Shown one piece after another: positions 23,161-34,682 of a stretch of DNA of 64,000 nt. Positions within the stretch are counted from its first letter, which is position 1. The number at the start of each line of letters is the position of its first letter. The notes below the pieces were generated by a model. That model saw nothing but the letters and a program-made list of their open reading frames with translations, had not been told where the DNA came from and ran no database searches. Origin of the DNA: Cordilura impudica (Eukaryota > Arthropoda > Insecta > Diptera > Scathophagidae); contig OY821519.1 of assembly GCA_963682025.1 (NCBI GenBank), forward strand, positions 2,224,501 to 2,288,500. Reading direction: 5' to 3'. A program made the position numbers and the translations under genes.

Positions 23161-23579
23161 AAAAAAAATTTTTTTTTTTTTTATAAATTTTTTTTATAAC
23201 GATACATGTGAATTTAGCAAAAACAAATTGTATTTCTTGTTTTTTCAAGACAAAAACAAACACTTATTTATATTGTAGTATGCAATGTGTACTCGTATAC
23301 AAACACATTTGTTTCAAAGTTATATATTATATATATTACTTTGTTATATTGGGAAAGGTTAAACAGTATAAATCTTTGCTTGGATTCTCATTGCATTGAT
23401 TTCATGGCAAAGTATATAGTATAGTATATGAATTAAACGTTTTACCAAACAAACTGTCTACTGCTTTTGGCTACTGATGAGGGTTGGTGACTCGACCCTA
23501 AGCAGTTGTATAACCTGTCATGCAGAATATAGACCAATTTTTTGAAACAAATGTGCCAATGTTTTTTGCTTTAAGCACT

Positions 23580-23636
23580 TTTGATCTTGAGCCTGAATAA
23601 TTTCTAACTCAATCATTAAAAAGATAAAGATCGAAA
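23580..23636 (+). repeat. Spaced direct repeat, second copy
   Basis: 'tttgatcttgagcctgaat' followed by 'aactcaatcatta'. Pair of 23103-23160. Confidence 0.75.
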
Positions 23637-23763
23637 ATGAGATTTTTTTATTTTTATACAAAATAATAAACTTAAAAACCATGATTTTTAACTATTTTAT
23701 ATTTTTTATGTTTCTTTTTTAAGGTATTGATGTTTTAAAATTATTTAAAATATCCGTAAATAA

Positions 23764-23811
23764 AAAAAATCAATGTGAGTCCGATCACAGGGGACATGTT
23801 TAAACATCTAC
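23764..23811 (+). mobile_element. TRB left-end fragment
   Basis: CAATGTGAGTCCGATCACAG followed by GACATGTTTAAACATCTAC. The family sequence stops where the minisatellite starts. Confidence 0.7.
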
Positions 23812-23814
23812 ACC

Positions 23815-24035
23815 TTTTCCAATTGTATTTCAGAAAGTATCAATTGACTTTCAGAAAGTATCAATTGTATTTCAGAAAGTATCAATTGTATTTCAGAAAA
23901 CATTAATTGATTTTCAGAAAGTATGAATTGAATTTCAGAAAACATCAATTGATTTTCAGAAATAATCATTTGTATTTCAGAAAGCATCAATTGATTTTTA
24001 GAAAGTATCATTTGTATTTCAGAAATCACAAAATA
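23815..24035 (+). repeat. 21 bp minisatellite
   Basis: About ten units of consensus TATTTCAGAAAGTATCAATT(G), alternating with TTTCAGAAA variants. Twenty-one bases is seven codons, so the minus strand stays open and gives a 147-residue frame of LSEIQLI-type heptads. This is repeat-derived with no start context or homology, and I do not call it a gene. Confidence 0.9.
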
Positions 24036-24059
24036 GATTATCACAACATTTAAAAAAAA

Positions 24060-24584
24060 ATTTGACACCCAGATAATGATCCCAAGCACACGCACCCAAA
24101 CAGCTTGATCACAGTCGCCTGATCTCAACCCCATTGAGCTCTTGTGGGAGCACCTCGACCAGCACATAAGAAAAACGATATTTAGTAGCAAAAACTCCCT
24201 CAAATCCGTGCTAATGGAGGAATGGCAAAAAATTTCACCCGAAATAACCAAAAACCTTGAACAATCGATGTCTAGAAGACTGCAAGCATAAGGAAGACAA
24301 ACTAAATATTAAATTCGGTTCTTTTTTAATAAATTTACCCTACTTTTACTACTTCTTTTTAAATGTACACTTTCTTTTGACGCTACGAAAATGTAGTACT
24401 TTTAGTTTTTCTTATAAAATTTTTTTTAAGTGTAACATTTTTATTATTTTTTATATAAATTTGAAAATAAGTAGATATACTTTTCAAAAACCATAAAATA
24501 TTCAATAAAATTGTATTACAAAAGACTCAAATAAAATTGAAAACATAATGCAGTAACATGCACACTTTCTTTTGACGCTAACGG
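24060..24584 (+). pseudogene. Tc1-like transposase C-terminal relic with right terminus
   Basis: One frame gives QDNDPKHTHPNSLITVA around 24070-24120 with the second catalytic Asp. After a frameshift, 24112-24291 reads QSPDLNPIELLWEHLDQHIR, then EEWQKISPEITKNL and SMSRRLQA before a stop, with the third catalytic Glu (PIELLW) kept. The N-terminal two thirds is missing. Downstream is a second CACTTTCTTTTGACGCTA block at 24562-24580, followed by ACGG and TA at 24585. It resembles a Tc1-type right terminus, and a related CACTTTCTTTTGACGCTACG copy sits at 24368. Confidence 0.8.
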
Positions 24585-24810
24585 TATATAATTATGTACA
24601 TATTAGAAATAAATTAAATAAATGAAATATGATCTCTCGTATGTATTTACTTATAGTGTTATTGATCGTAATGAAGGTCAATAACTTACGTTAGTTTCCT
24701 TCTATTTTTACCAAGTTTGCTTAATAGATTGTAAATAAAGAATGACGAAAAAACATGCCGTAAAGGAATAATCAACGAACATATTTTTAAAATGGGGCAG
24801 ATATTACATA

Positions 24811-25183
24811 TCATACGCGCAGGGGGGTAAATTGCTATTTCACAATACAATCACAAAAACAGCGTAATACAAACCGGTGAGAGCTGTAACACAAATCGGT
24901 GTGTGACTTATGATTGTATAAGTATTGGTGAAAAAATTATGATATAAAATTGCTTTTTTTGTGCCACTTTTTTAAAAGCGTCATCTATGTTTCACTTATA
25001 TACGTTTATATTGGGATATTTTTAACGTTTTACAGCAAAGGGTTGTTGAATTAGCTGAAACAGTTTTTGCTATAAGTGACACATAGATGACGCTTTCTGT
25101 TTGATTTTAAAAATGACATGAAAAATCTTTAATTACTAGATGTTTACACATCTCCCCTGTGATCGGACTCACATGATTTTTGT
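24811..25183 (-). mobile_element. TRB element copy without heptamer core
   Basis: Starts ATACGCGCAGGGGGGTAAAT (reversed right end, terminal GATGTGTAAACATCT missing) and ends CCCCTGTGATCGGACTCACA. It has the 'acaatcacaaaaacagcgtaa', 'gctgaaacagtttttgctat' and 'gacgctttctgtttgatttt' blocks but no T-rich array. It shows that the core is optional. Confidence 0.8.
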
Positions 25184-26066
25184 TTATTTCCTATCAAAAT
25201 TGGAAAATAGCAAAGAAATAGACAGCTAGTTTTCCACCTGAAACTTAACTAAATTGCCTAAAAATTGTGTTCTTTTTTTTAACTGAAAATCGCTCAACTT
25301 TGAAGGATTATATATTAGAAACTAAAAATATGATTTTATTGAAGGTAGCAAATTTCTGGTCTTTGAACAATTCCCTATAATATGAGTTTATTCAAAATAT
25401 CGTAAGCGCACATGAAATTTTTAATTTTTGCAACCTCAGAGCACCACTGTACGATGTTTGATTTCCCATGAGGAAAATGTTTCTTATACAAATACTTGCA
25501 TGTCCTGTACGTCTTAAAAAAACGGCTTTGAAAAAAGTATTAAGTTTTTTTTTTTTTTTTCAGCAATAAAATTTGAATTAAAATCTTATAAAAATTAAAA
25601 ATTTTCTGAGTCAGCATCATTAAAAATTCAATTTGATATTTTTTATTAATTAAAATAGTTTTAGTTTCAGAGCACGATATGAGAAGCTGGGCTAAACGAG
25701 TTTAAAAGGAGTTTTAGAAGGATCTGAAGCTATTCGCATTTTCTGTAATTGTAAATTCTTTGAAAAAAGTCCATTTTAGAATGAAAAAACATACGAAAAT
25801 ATATTTTTTAAAGATATATAATTTTTCTGCATGCCATAAGAAATAAATCAAAATACTACAAGCTTTAAAGACTGATACCAGATTCGAGATCTGACGGAAA
25901 ATTATTCTAAAACGATTCATTCATATAGTGCTAAGTCTTAAATGCTGATACCTTTTTCGTAATCATTATTTTTATATGTAAAACCAAAGAATAATACCAA
26001 CAAAAAATAGTTTTAAATAACTGTTTCTTAAGGGTTTTGTTTTTATTTTTATATATTTTTCTATCT
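25184..26066. other. AT-rich spacer, nothing recognised
   Basis: No family, RNA or protein similarity seen. The open frame at 25714-25920 has no domain. Confidence 0.4.
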
Positions 26067-27287
26067 TTTGATGTGTAAAAACATCTATAAGCTCAGGGCG
26101 GTAAAAATTTTTTTCACGACACAATCACAAAAACAGCGTAAGAAGTAAGAAATAAGACAAAAACGGTGTGAAGTATGAGTGTATTGGTCAAAAGATTATA
26201 ATATAAAATTATTTCAGCTAATTCAACAACCTCTGCTATAAGAACATTAAAAATTTCGCAATATAAACGTATAATATATAGTTCAACAACCCCACAAGTA
26301 TAACGCTAATATAAAAACAAGTAAGAAAATTATAGTCGGTCTAGACCGACTATATGATACCCTATACCATGCGTTTAGAAACCCTATCTCTTACGCCCAA
26401 CTAACTGGACATAGAAAATAAGCAAAAACCAAATTTGAGTGGGATTTTTATTAATTTTTTTGGCTGCAGATATGAAAAAGTTCATATCGGATGCTATATC
26501 TATATGGGGACTAGGTCCAAAAATGGACCAATCCTGACCATGTTTGGTAAAGTCTCTTGTATTTTGCAAAAATATATACAAACAAAATTTGAGATGAATC
26601 AGTGCAATATTTTTGTTTTTAATAGATTTAAGTGAAGATCGGGAAGCAGTCTATATGGGGCCAAAGGGATAATTTTTGGACTACTCATTAATGGATGTAA
26701 TGAATGCATACAAACCCAATTTGAGTAAGATCTATATGACAATTTGGATCTTATGGCAATTTATGTCGATTTCATAGGGGTAATTTGTATGGGGGCTAGG
26801 TCTGAACATGGACCGATTCTCACTAATTTCAATAGCGTTCATCCCATGGCCGACAAAAGCTTATATACCAAATTTCATCAAAATATATTTATATTTGCGA
26901 CCTGCAGTTTGATTAAAAGGTTTACATGGACACACAGACGGACGGACGGACGGACGGACGGACGGACATTGTTAAATCAACTCAAAAAGTGATTCTGATT
27001 CGATCGGTATAATTAAAGATGGGTCTATGTCAAATATTTTTGGTTGTTACAAACAGCAGCACAAAGTCATTATACCCAAACCACATAGTGGTATAGGGTA
27101 TAATTATTTCAGCTAATTCCACAACCTCAACTATAACAAGTTGAAATAATCAATATTTTTTATATTAACTGAGCCCCTGCTGTTGTTTGCTCTAAGTGAT
27201 ACATAGATGACGTTTTCTGTTTGATTTTAATTGATGTGTAAAGTTATGTTTCCATATTTCCCCTGTGATCGGACTCACATAGTTTTT
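26067..27287 (-). mobile_element. TRB element containing INE-A
   Basis: Left GATGTGTAAAAACATCTAT and 'agctcagggcggtaaaaatt'. Right CCCCTGTGATCGGACTCACA. It carries no heptamer core. INE-A copy 4 is inserted in the 'aaaattatttcagctaattc' block, which is partly duplicated within this element. Confidence 0.8.
26316..27102 (-). mobile_element. INE-A copy 4, full length
   Basis: Its 3' palindrome is perfect at 26331-26354 (centre GGTCTAGACC) and is followed outward by TTTCTTACTTGTT. The 5' hairpin end lies at 27071-27102. An ACGG tract of about seven units is at 26937-26967. Both strands have 60-80-residue open frames that recur in sister copies. Confidence 0.9.
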
Positions 27288-28084
27288 TATACCCTATAAC
27301 ACAATGTGGTTTGGGTATAATGACTTTGTGCTGCTGTTTGTAACTACCAAAAATATTTGACATAGACCCATCTTTAATTATACCCATCGAATCAGAATCA
27401 CTTTTTGAGTTGATTTAACAATGTCCGTCCGTCCGTCCGTCGGTGTGTCCATGTAAACCTTGTAATCAAACTACAGGTCGCAAATATGAATACATTTTGA
27501 GGAACTTTGGCATATAAGCTCTCATCCACCATAGGATGAACGCTATTGAAATTGGTGAAATTCGGTGTATGTTCAGACCTAGCCCCCATACAAATGGCCC
27601 CTATGAAACCGACATGAAGTGCCATAAGATCCAAATTATATTATAGATCTCAGTCAAATTGGGTTTGTATGTGTTTATTATATCCATTAATCAGCAGTCG
27701 AAAAATAATACCTATAGGACAATACTTAGTCAAAGGTCCCAAATAAGCTGATTCCCGATCTTCACTTAAATCTATCAAAAAAAAAAAAATATTGCACAGA
27801 TTTTTCTCAAATTTGGTTTGTATAAATTTTTTCAAAATATAAGTGACTTTACAGAATATGGTCGAGATCGGTCCATTTTTCGACCTAGTCCCTATATAAA
27901 TATAGCACCTGATATGAACTTTTTCATATCTGCAGCCAAAAAAATTAATAACAATGTCACTCGAATTTGGTTTATGCTTATTTTCTATATCGAATTAGTT
28001 GGAGCGGAAGACGGGGTCTCTAAACCATGGTATAGGGTATCATATGGTCGGTCTAGACCGACTTTAATTTTCGTACTTGATTTT
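27288..28084 (+). mobile_element. INE-A copy 5
   Basis: Starts TATACCCTATAACACAATGT in the terminal T run of the adjacent TRB and ends CGACTTTAATTTTCGTACTTG. More diverged than copy 4 and with a damaged 3' palindrome. Confidence 0.85.
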
Positions 28085-29770
28085 ATTAATGATAATTAAA
28101 TACCAACCATATTTTAATTTACCATCAATTTTAATTGCGGGAAATATCACTCCTTGAGAAAAAAAATCAACCGTGCAAGTCTAGCCAGTCAAGAAGAGAT
28201 AAAGCAAAACTACGATCTCTATCAAGATTTGAAAAGTTCTTTGAACAGTATGCATCCAGTGGGCTCCGTTATTTTATTTTTCCACCAATTTTAAAAGAAA
28301 GACTAACTAAACAAGAAACGCAGGCCAAGATTCTATTTTAAATTCGTTGTATTTCACATATTTTATTTAATTTGTTGCGATTAATCGCCTTTATGTTATG
28401 ATTATAATCGTATTAAAAATTCTATAATATACAGATCTAAAATTAAAATGCTTCGATTTTAGCAAAATTAAAATTCAGCTCAGGAATTTTAATCACTAAT
28501 TTTGACAACAACAACCTTTCAGTCGATCAAAACTTTCCATCTAAAAATTATTACTTTTGCGATTTTCAGTTTCTGTGTTTAATGGACGCGAAACTTAAGC
28601 AGGTTCATCACAATCAATTCAGTGAATACGGAGTAGTCAAGTTTCATTTGCAAAAATATAGTTTTTGTACTTTGTAAAGTCAGTATCTTAGATTTAGCAA
28701 AACGTGTAAGAAAATAAAACATTTACTTTAGGATCTTCTATACAAATATATTTTAGTTAAAATCACTTCATGACCAACTTAAAAATAATTCAATAATGTT
28801 TATATTTTCATCTTAATTAGAAAAAAGCATTAATATATTCAATAACTTTAAACTCAATATTGACATACAATACAGTTTACACTCTTATAAATACTTGATT
28901 TCGTTAACTATCAAGTTGCCATATGAAGAAAGAAGTTTTCTCATATTGGTATTTGAAAATATCCAAGTGGAAGAAGCAGATAGGATAGAAATTGAGAATC
29001 AAAACAATCAAGCAAATATGTTTAATTTTTATTCAAGGAGTGAATTAAAATCATAACTAAGATAACAGATAAGAAATGATTTGTTTAATTTGACTGAATT
29101 ACAAAAAATAAATTTATTAATTTAATAAAAAAAAATTGTCAAATGTATTTTGAGAAAAGTAGTAAAGTAAAATACTTAATTGTGTCAAAAAAAATTTTTT
29201 TATATTCAAAATTTATTGCACAATTTTTGACAATTTTATTGCACAAAAGGAAGAAGTAGGCTTTGAAATACAAAACAAAATCATTAATGTATTCTTTAAG
29301 TTGTATATAAAAAGTTAGTTTTTACTAGTTTAGCAACAAATTGATCTTCTAAAAAGTTTCATATTAACATTTTTAAACACATAATATGTGTATATTATAT
29401 TTATATTAACTTCAAGTATAGACAACCCTTTTTTCTATTAAATAAAAATAAAAATGAAATGAAAGAATCGAAAGAAACTAAAAGTAAAAACAAATTTTTA
29501 ATTATATATCAAAGAATTTTTTGGTCTATGAAGAAAAATATACATATACGACAAGAATTGACACTTCATTGCCTCTGCAGTAATATAAATTTAAAAAAAA
29601 AAATAAACTTGTAACGAAGTTAAACACAAAAACTTACAATTATCGAAATATTAACAACCTAAAATATTCGGAAGAATTTGACTCAAAATTTAATTTGAAT
29701 GCTTCATATATAAATACACTTTTTGAACAGTAAAAATTTGAAACTAATTTTAATACCAATGAATTAATAT
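28085..29770. other. AT-rich spacer, possible short coding relic near 28138-28340
   Basis: The first ~250 bp is less AT-rich and open in two frames, one including RRDKAKLRSLSRFEKFFEQY. I cannot place it in a family. The remainder is featureless AT-rich DNA. Confidence 0.35.
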
Positions 29771-30147
29771 TTATAATATTAATAGGTTAGGCGATTTCTT
29801 GTGACTGATGTTTTGTTCTACCGTTTTATCCCGATTTTGACCAAATGTATATTAATGGAAAGGTATTTCTTTTTAGCCGTTTTGCAGATTTACAAATTTT
29901 TAAATTTTGACATTTATTTTGAGTAAATTACATATGAAGTTGCTACTAACACATACATAAAATTATACATATGCTATGTGTGTGTTTATTAAATTTGTTA
30001 AAGTGTTTGTAATAAAAATGAGTTTATTTTTTGTGTTGATTTGTGAATTGGCTATAATTGATTAGCATACTTTTAGGGTCTTTACTTAATGAAAAAATAA
30101 AACTTCCTAGAATTTGCGCTCGAATTTCGAGGGCTGGAATCTGCTAG
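29771..30147 (+). mobile_element. HelN copy 8
   Basis: 'ttataatattaataggttagg' to GGGCTGGAATCTGCTAG with the CTCGAATTTCGAG hairpin. Its 3' CTAG is directly followed by the next copy. Confidence 0.85.
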
Positions 30148-30546
30148 TATAATATTAAAAGGTAAGGCGATTCTTTCAGATCCCTTTTAAGCTTTTAGTT
30201 ACCAACCAATATGGACAAAAATATACCTTTTAAAAGGTATTTCTTTGCAGATGTGCACTATATTTACAGATTTGCACCGTCTGGTACATTTTTTTTGGAG
30301 TAAAATTCATTTAAAGTTCTAACACTTACGCAAAGCTGTGCAATGCTGTGTGTGTGTTTATTAAAGTTGTGTTGAATTGTGAACTGGATAAAATTGATTA
30401 GCATACTTTTAGGCTCTTATAAAATTATTTATTAACAAACCCAGTTATATATCTTTTGAGTGTTCAACAAATATTTATAATGAAATTTAGTGAATTTTTA
30501 AATTTTCTAGAATTTGCACTCAAATTTCGAGGGCGGGCTCTGCTAA
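30148..30546 (+). mobile_element. HelN copy 9, diverged subfamily, head-to-tail with copy 8
   Basis: Begins TATAATATTAAAAGGTAAGG immediately after the CTAG of copy 8 and ends GGCGGGCTCTGCTAA (CTRR-compatible). The middle, 'tgcaccgtctggtacattttttt', matches the subfamily at 34683 rather than copy 8. Confidence 0.75.
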
Positions 30547-30767
30547 TTGATTTTAATATTTGAGTTGGTCAGCGATTAAAATGTTTGAAATTTCAGTTCT
30601 ATTTATATTATTTTAATTTGCAAAATTAATAAAAACTCGTTTAAATTAAACTTTATAATATTTTTTCATTACATAAAAATTAAAAAATTAAGTAATTGGT
30701 AACAATTTTTGATGTGTAAACATCTATACGCTCAGGGGGGTAAAAATCTATTTCACAATACAATCAC

Positions 30768-31572
30768 AACAAGTAAGAAAATTATAGTCGGTCTAGACCG
30801 ACTATACGATACCCTATACCATGCGTTTAGAAACCCTATCTCTTAGGCCCAACTAACTGGACATTGAAAATAAGCAAAAACCAAATTTGAGTGGGATCTT
30901 TATTAATTTTTTTGGATGCAGATATGAAAAAGTTCTTATCGGATGCTATATCTATAAAGGGACTAGGTCCAAAAATGGACCGATCCTGATCATGTTTGGT
31001 AAAGTCTCTTGTATTTTGCAAAAATATGTAAAAACAAAATTTGAGAAGAATCAGTGCAATATTTTTGCTTTTTAATAGATTTAAGTGAAGATCGGGAAGC
31101 AGCTCTATATGGGGTCAAAGGGATCATTTTTGGACTACTCATTAGTGGATGTAATGAACGCATACAAACCCAATTTGAGTAAGATCTATATGACAATTTG
31201 GATCTTATGGAAATTTAAGTCGATTTCATATGGGTAATTTGTATGGGGGCTAGGTCTGAACATGGACCGATTCTCACCAATTTCAATAGCGTTCATCCCA
31301 TGGCTGACAAAAGCTTATATACCAAATTTCATCAAAATATATTCATATTTGCGACCTGCAGTTTGATTACAAGCTTTACATGGACACACAGACGGACGGA
31401 CGGACGGACGGACGGACGGACGGACGGACGGACGGACATTGTTAAATCAACTCAGAAAGTAATTCTGATTCGATCGGTATAATTAAAGATGGGTCTAGGT
31501 CAAATATTTTTGGTTGTTACAAACAGCAGCACAAAGTCATTATACCCAAACCACGTAGTGGTATAGGGTATA
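30768..31572 (-). mobile_element. INE-A copy 6, full length with empty-site support
   Basis: Perfect 3' palindrome at 30783-30806. Long ACGG tract of about 11-12 units at 31391-31437. 5' hairpin at 31540-31572. Host sequence on either side joins to 'caatcacaaaaacagagtaa', which is found uninterrupted at 24852 and 36779. The insertion is therefore within an A run (T|T on the other strand) with no clear target duplication, as expected for Helentrons. Confidence 0.9.
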
Positions 31573-31724
31573 AAAACAGAGTAAGACAACAACGATGTGA
31601 CGTACGATTGTATTGGTAAAAAAATTAGGAAGTGTTTGGGGATGCAGTAAAGGCACGATTACATTAAGATGTGTTTGGAGATAAATGAGAGAGCGAATAG
31701 CGTTATAAAAACGTTTTGAATATT

Positions 31725-31826
31725 GAAAAATTAAAAATAAAAAATTAAAAATTAAACAAGAAAAATGGAAAATGAAAAATTAAAAGTGAAAAAAACCAAA
31801 AATTAAAAATTAAAAATTAGCCAGTT
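31725..31826 (-). repeat. Short heptamer array in TRB core
   Basis: About 100 bp of AAAAATT/AAAATGG units, the smallest core among TRB copies that have one. Confidence 0.8.
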
Positions 31827-31849
31827 GAAAGAATAAATAATAATAAATA

Positions 31850-32269
31850 CTAGTATAGCCCAGCACTTGAAATTTGAGTGCAAATTCTAGGAAATATTAT
31901 TTTTTCATTAAATTTTTGTCTTCTAATATTTTTTAATCTATATACATATATAAAAAATTTATGAATATTTAAATGAGTCTAAAGGTATGTTAATCAATTT
32001 TAGCAATTCACAATTCAACGCAGAGCGTCTGATATATAATTTAAATCATTCGCGTTAACAGGATGTAACGAATTATTACAAATATTTTATTTTATTTTAT
32101 TTTATTTTATTTAATTTACTACATTTATAAGACAGATTAAACATAAATTTTATCATTCTCAGCTTCTCCTCCACATAAACTATAACTATGCCAATTTTCA
32201 CACTCCTCCGTGCCCGCATATTGCTTAAAAAGGGAACTAAAAATTTACCTTCACATATTAATATATAGA
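31850..32269 (-). mobile_element. HelN-type Helitron with empty-site support
   Basis: The minus strand runs from TCTATATATTAATATGTG to GGGCTATACTAG. HelN homology ('cacttgaaatttgagtgc', 'aattctaggaaatattat') covers the 3' half. The 5' half is different and contains a (TTTTA)n run at 32078-32111. Deleting it joins 'aataataataaata' to 'tttttatattagcag', which matches the uninterrupted TRB sequence at 39372-39405. The insertion is exactly A|T with no target duplication. Confidence 0.8.
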
Positions 32270-32649
32270 TTTTTATATTAGCAGAGCCCCTGCAGTTGTT
32301 TGTATAAGTGATACATAGATGACGCTTTCTGTTTGATTTAAAAAAAAATGTCATAAAAAATCTTTAATTATAGAGATGTTTACACATCTCCCCTGTGATC
32401 GGACTCACATGATTTTTTTTAATACCACAAATCCACTGCAGAAAATATGATTATATATTAGCAATATAATTACTCAATACGACGAAACCATCATTAAAAT
32501 AAAATTGCTGATTGTTAACACTTGTGGTGTTTAATATGACAAACCCGTTGTAAAAAAAAATTTTTTTTGTTGAAGTTGTAGCACAAATTTCTGGTAGGAG
32601 TTGAATACAGATCTAATTAAGAACAAATGGTTTTCTGAGAACTATCGAT

Positions 32650-33200
32650 AAAATATGATGACGTAGTAATGTGTGGAAATAACAATTGTAATATTCTTGT
32701 TGATATGAAAACATTTGTCGTTGATCCTTCAAATTCTGCTACGCCAACACATCTCTCCACTACATTATTGAATATTTTCTTTGTCAGCAATATACATAAT
32801 GTTTTCTTATATGATCAATTGTCAGCACCAAGTTCCTCCAAACATGTTCTTTTATTCCTGGCATATGACTTCAAATTGCGGCATGAAAGTGAGACTATTA
32901 TCTATTTTGATTTTGAGCACATAAAATATGCCAACATGTCCTTAGAGCTATCAAGAATAAATTGGAGTCCTCTCTACTACATGCCCTCGGCTGAGAATCA
33001 ACCGAAATTTTTAGAGGAAAATTTATTGCAAGTAGTTAGTAAATCTTTTCCGCTGAGAACTTTGAGGAAAATATCACGAAGAAGCCGTAATTCAATATTG
33101 AAATAAAATTAGCTATTGTTCGTAGCGATTTTGCATATAAACGCTGGAAAATATTTAAAACCACTGGTCTACATACGGAATATGTAAACGCTCAAAACGG
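32650..33200 (+). pseudogene. Jockey-superfamily LINE endonuclease relic
   Basis: The frame 32669-33106 (145 residues) matches the order of an apurinic-like endonuclease C-terminal half plus linker. VVMCGNNNCNILV corresponds to the usual GDFN..IL, HLSTTLLNIFFVSN to S.LDLIFVSN, and SSSKHVLLFLAYDFKL to a lost SDHD-LV motif. IIYFDFEHIKYAN follows, and NLLQVVSKSFPLRTLRK is the linker. After the stop, FAYKRWKIFKTTGLHTEYVN near 33130-33185 continues the family. GDFN and SDH catalytic residues are both altered, and no reverse transcriptase follows. Confidence 0.75.
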
Positions 33201-33600
33201 ATAAGTCCGAGTTCTATTCGTGTTGTTTTTGTGGCTGTTACTAAGAAAACTTGGAGAATTGTACGAGAAATTGGGCTTTTTTAAAATTATAACGTACTAA
33301 CTGGGCCCGGTCCGCGTTGCTGGCCCTAAGAAAACATCTGTGGTCGAAACGTCGTATTCGTTATCGTAATTTTTCGATCGAAACTATTTTTTTATTTTCC
33401 AAAATAAAATACTAAGAGTAATTTTACTCTGTCACAAATAACGATTTATGGTCCATAGTAAATAGTAAAAGTGAAACGATGTCTGACGATTGTCCGTCTT
33501 CTTTATATAATAAATCAAAATATGGAATTTCGATTGATTTTACTCGATATCGAATGCGACGATATGCCCCCTGTTTTGTTATATTGCTTCTAAATTTTAA
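33201..33600. other. Retroelement-like spacer
   Basis: Near 33320-33360, 'ctggccctaagaaaac' is followed by CATCTGTGGTCGAAACGTCG, echoing the motif at 2290. Its relation to the LINE relic just upstream is unclear. Nothing else recognised. Confidence 0.3.
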
Positions 33601-33797
33601 TACACAGTGTCGGACAAAAGTAAAGCACGAACTCCCCCGAAAGTTTTAGCAGATATCTAGGTACAATATTAAAATTTGAGTTTGCCACGCCCCTCCGCCC
33701 GCCAGGCTATTCTGAAGATTCCCTGAAAATTTCATTAAAATTTGTCCATACATTTTGGAGTCCATACGGAACATATACACATACATACATAAATTTT
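33601..33797. mobile_element. Possible Tc1-type MITE end
   Basis: ACACAGTGTCGGACAAAAGT looks like a Tc1/mariner terminal repeat. It is followed by GCCACGCCCCTCCGCCCGCC, a GC-rich block unusual for this window. No partner terminus found; INE-A begins at its right edge. Confidence 0.35.
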
Positions 33798-34566
33798 TAT
33801 ACCCTATACCACTATGTGGTTCGTTATCGTATACCACTATGTGGTTAGGGTATAATGACTATTTGATAATGTTTGTAACTATCAAAAATATTTGATCTAG
33901 ACCCTGATCGATTCGGAATCACTTTCTGAGTAGATTAAGCTATGTCCGTCCGTCCGCCTGTGTGTCCATGTAAACTTTGTAATCAAACTACAGGTCACAA
34001 ATATGCATATATTTTGATTAAAATCGGTATATAAGCTTTTAACGACCATAGGATAAACGTTATCGAAATTGGTGAAAATCGGTTCATGTTCAGACCTAGT
34101 CTCCATACAAATGGCCCCTTTGAGATCGCCTTAAACTGCCATAATATCAAAATTATCATACCGATCTCGGTCAAATTAAGTTTCTGTATGTTCATTACAG
34201 CCATTTATCCGTAGTCCAGAAAAAACCCCTATAGGGGAATTCTTAATTATAGCCCCCATATGAAGCTCTTTCCCGATCTTCACTTAAATCTTTCAAAAAA
34301 CAAAAATATAACACACATTTTTCTCAAACTTGGTTCGTATATGTTTTTGCAAAAAACAAGTGAGCTTACCAAATAGGATCGGTCCATTTTTAAGCCTATT
34401 CCCCATATATATTTATATATACATATACCATCCGATAACAACTTTTTCGTATTCAAAGGAAAAAAAATTAATAACAATGCCACTCAAATTTGGTTTATGA
34501 CTATTTTCTATATCCAATTAATTGGGGTATCGTATAGTCGGTCTAGACCGATTATAATTTTCTTGT
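33798..34566 (+). mobile_element. INE-A copy 8, diverged
   Basis: Starts TATACCCTATACCACTATG with the hairpin region partly duplicated at 33825-33855. It ends GTCGGTCTAGACCGATTATA and 'attttcttgttat'. More substitutions than copies 4, 6 and 7. Confidence 0.85.
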
Positions 34567-34682
34567 TATATTTACATTTAATTATTTTTGAAAACCAATT
34601 TGTACAAATTTCTATTTCAAATCAATGTAAAACTCCTATACTTTAATTATAAGATTATAAATCGGGTTGTAGGGGAAATAAT

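Larger units (their letters stand above)
22321..23763. other. AT-rich spacer with a spaced direct repeat
   Basis: No gene recognised. A ~58 bp sequence beginning 'ttgatcttgagcctga' occurs at 23105 and again at 23582 in the same orientation. Confidence 0.5.
30705..32420 (-). mobile_element. TRB element with INE-A and HelN nested inside
   Basis: Left GATGTGTAAACATCTATACG and CTCAGGGGGGTAAAAATC. Right CCCCTGTGATCGGACTCACA. It is interrupted by INE-A at 30768-31572 and a HelN-type element at 31850-32269. Removing them restores an element close to copy 1 (226-908). Confidence 0.85.

Noticed and set aside
23808..24251. 147-residue minus-strand frame as a gene
   Set aside because: Runs through the 21 bp minisatellite and then antisense to the Tc1 relic; no homology.
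26384..26992. Conserved 60-90-residue frames in many INE-A copies on both strands (e.g. MSGIFINFFGCRYEK and MDLMAIYVDFIG starts)
   Set aside because: They recur because the copies are recent relatives. Both strands are open over the same bases, no known domain fits, and older copies break the frames without selection visible by eye.
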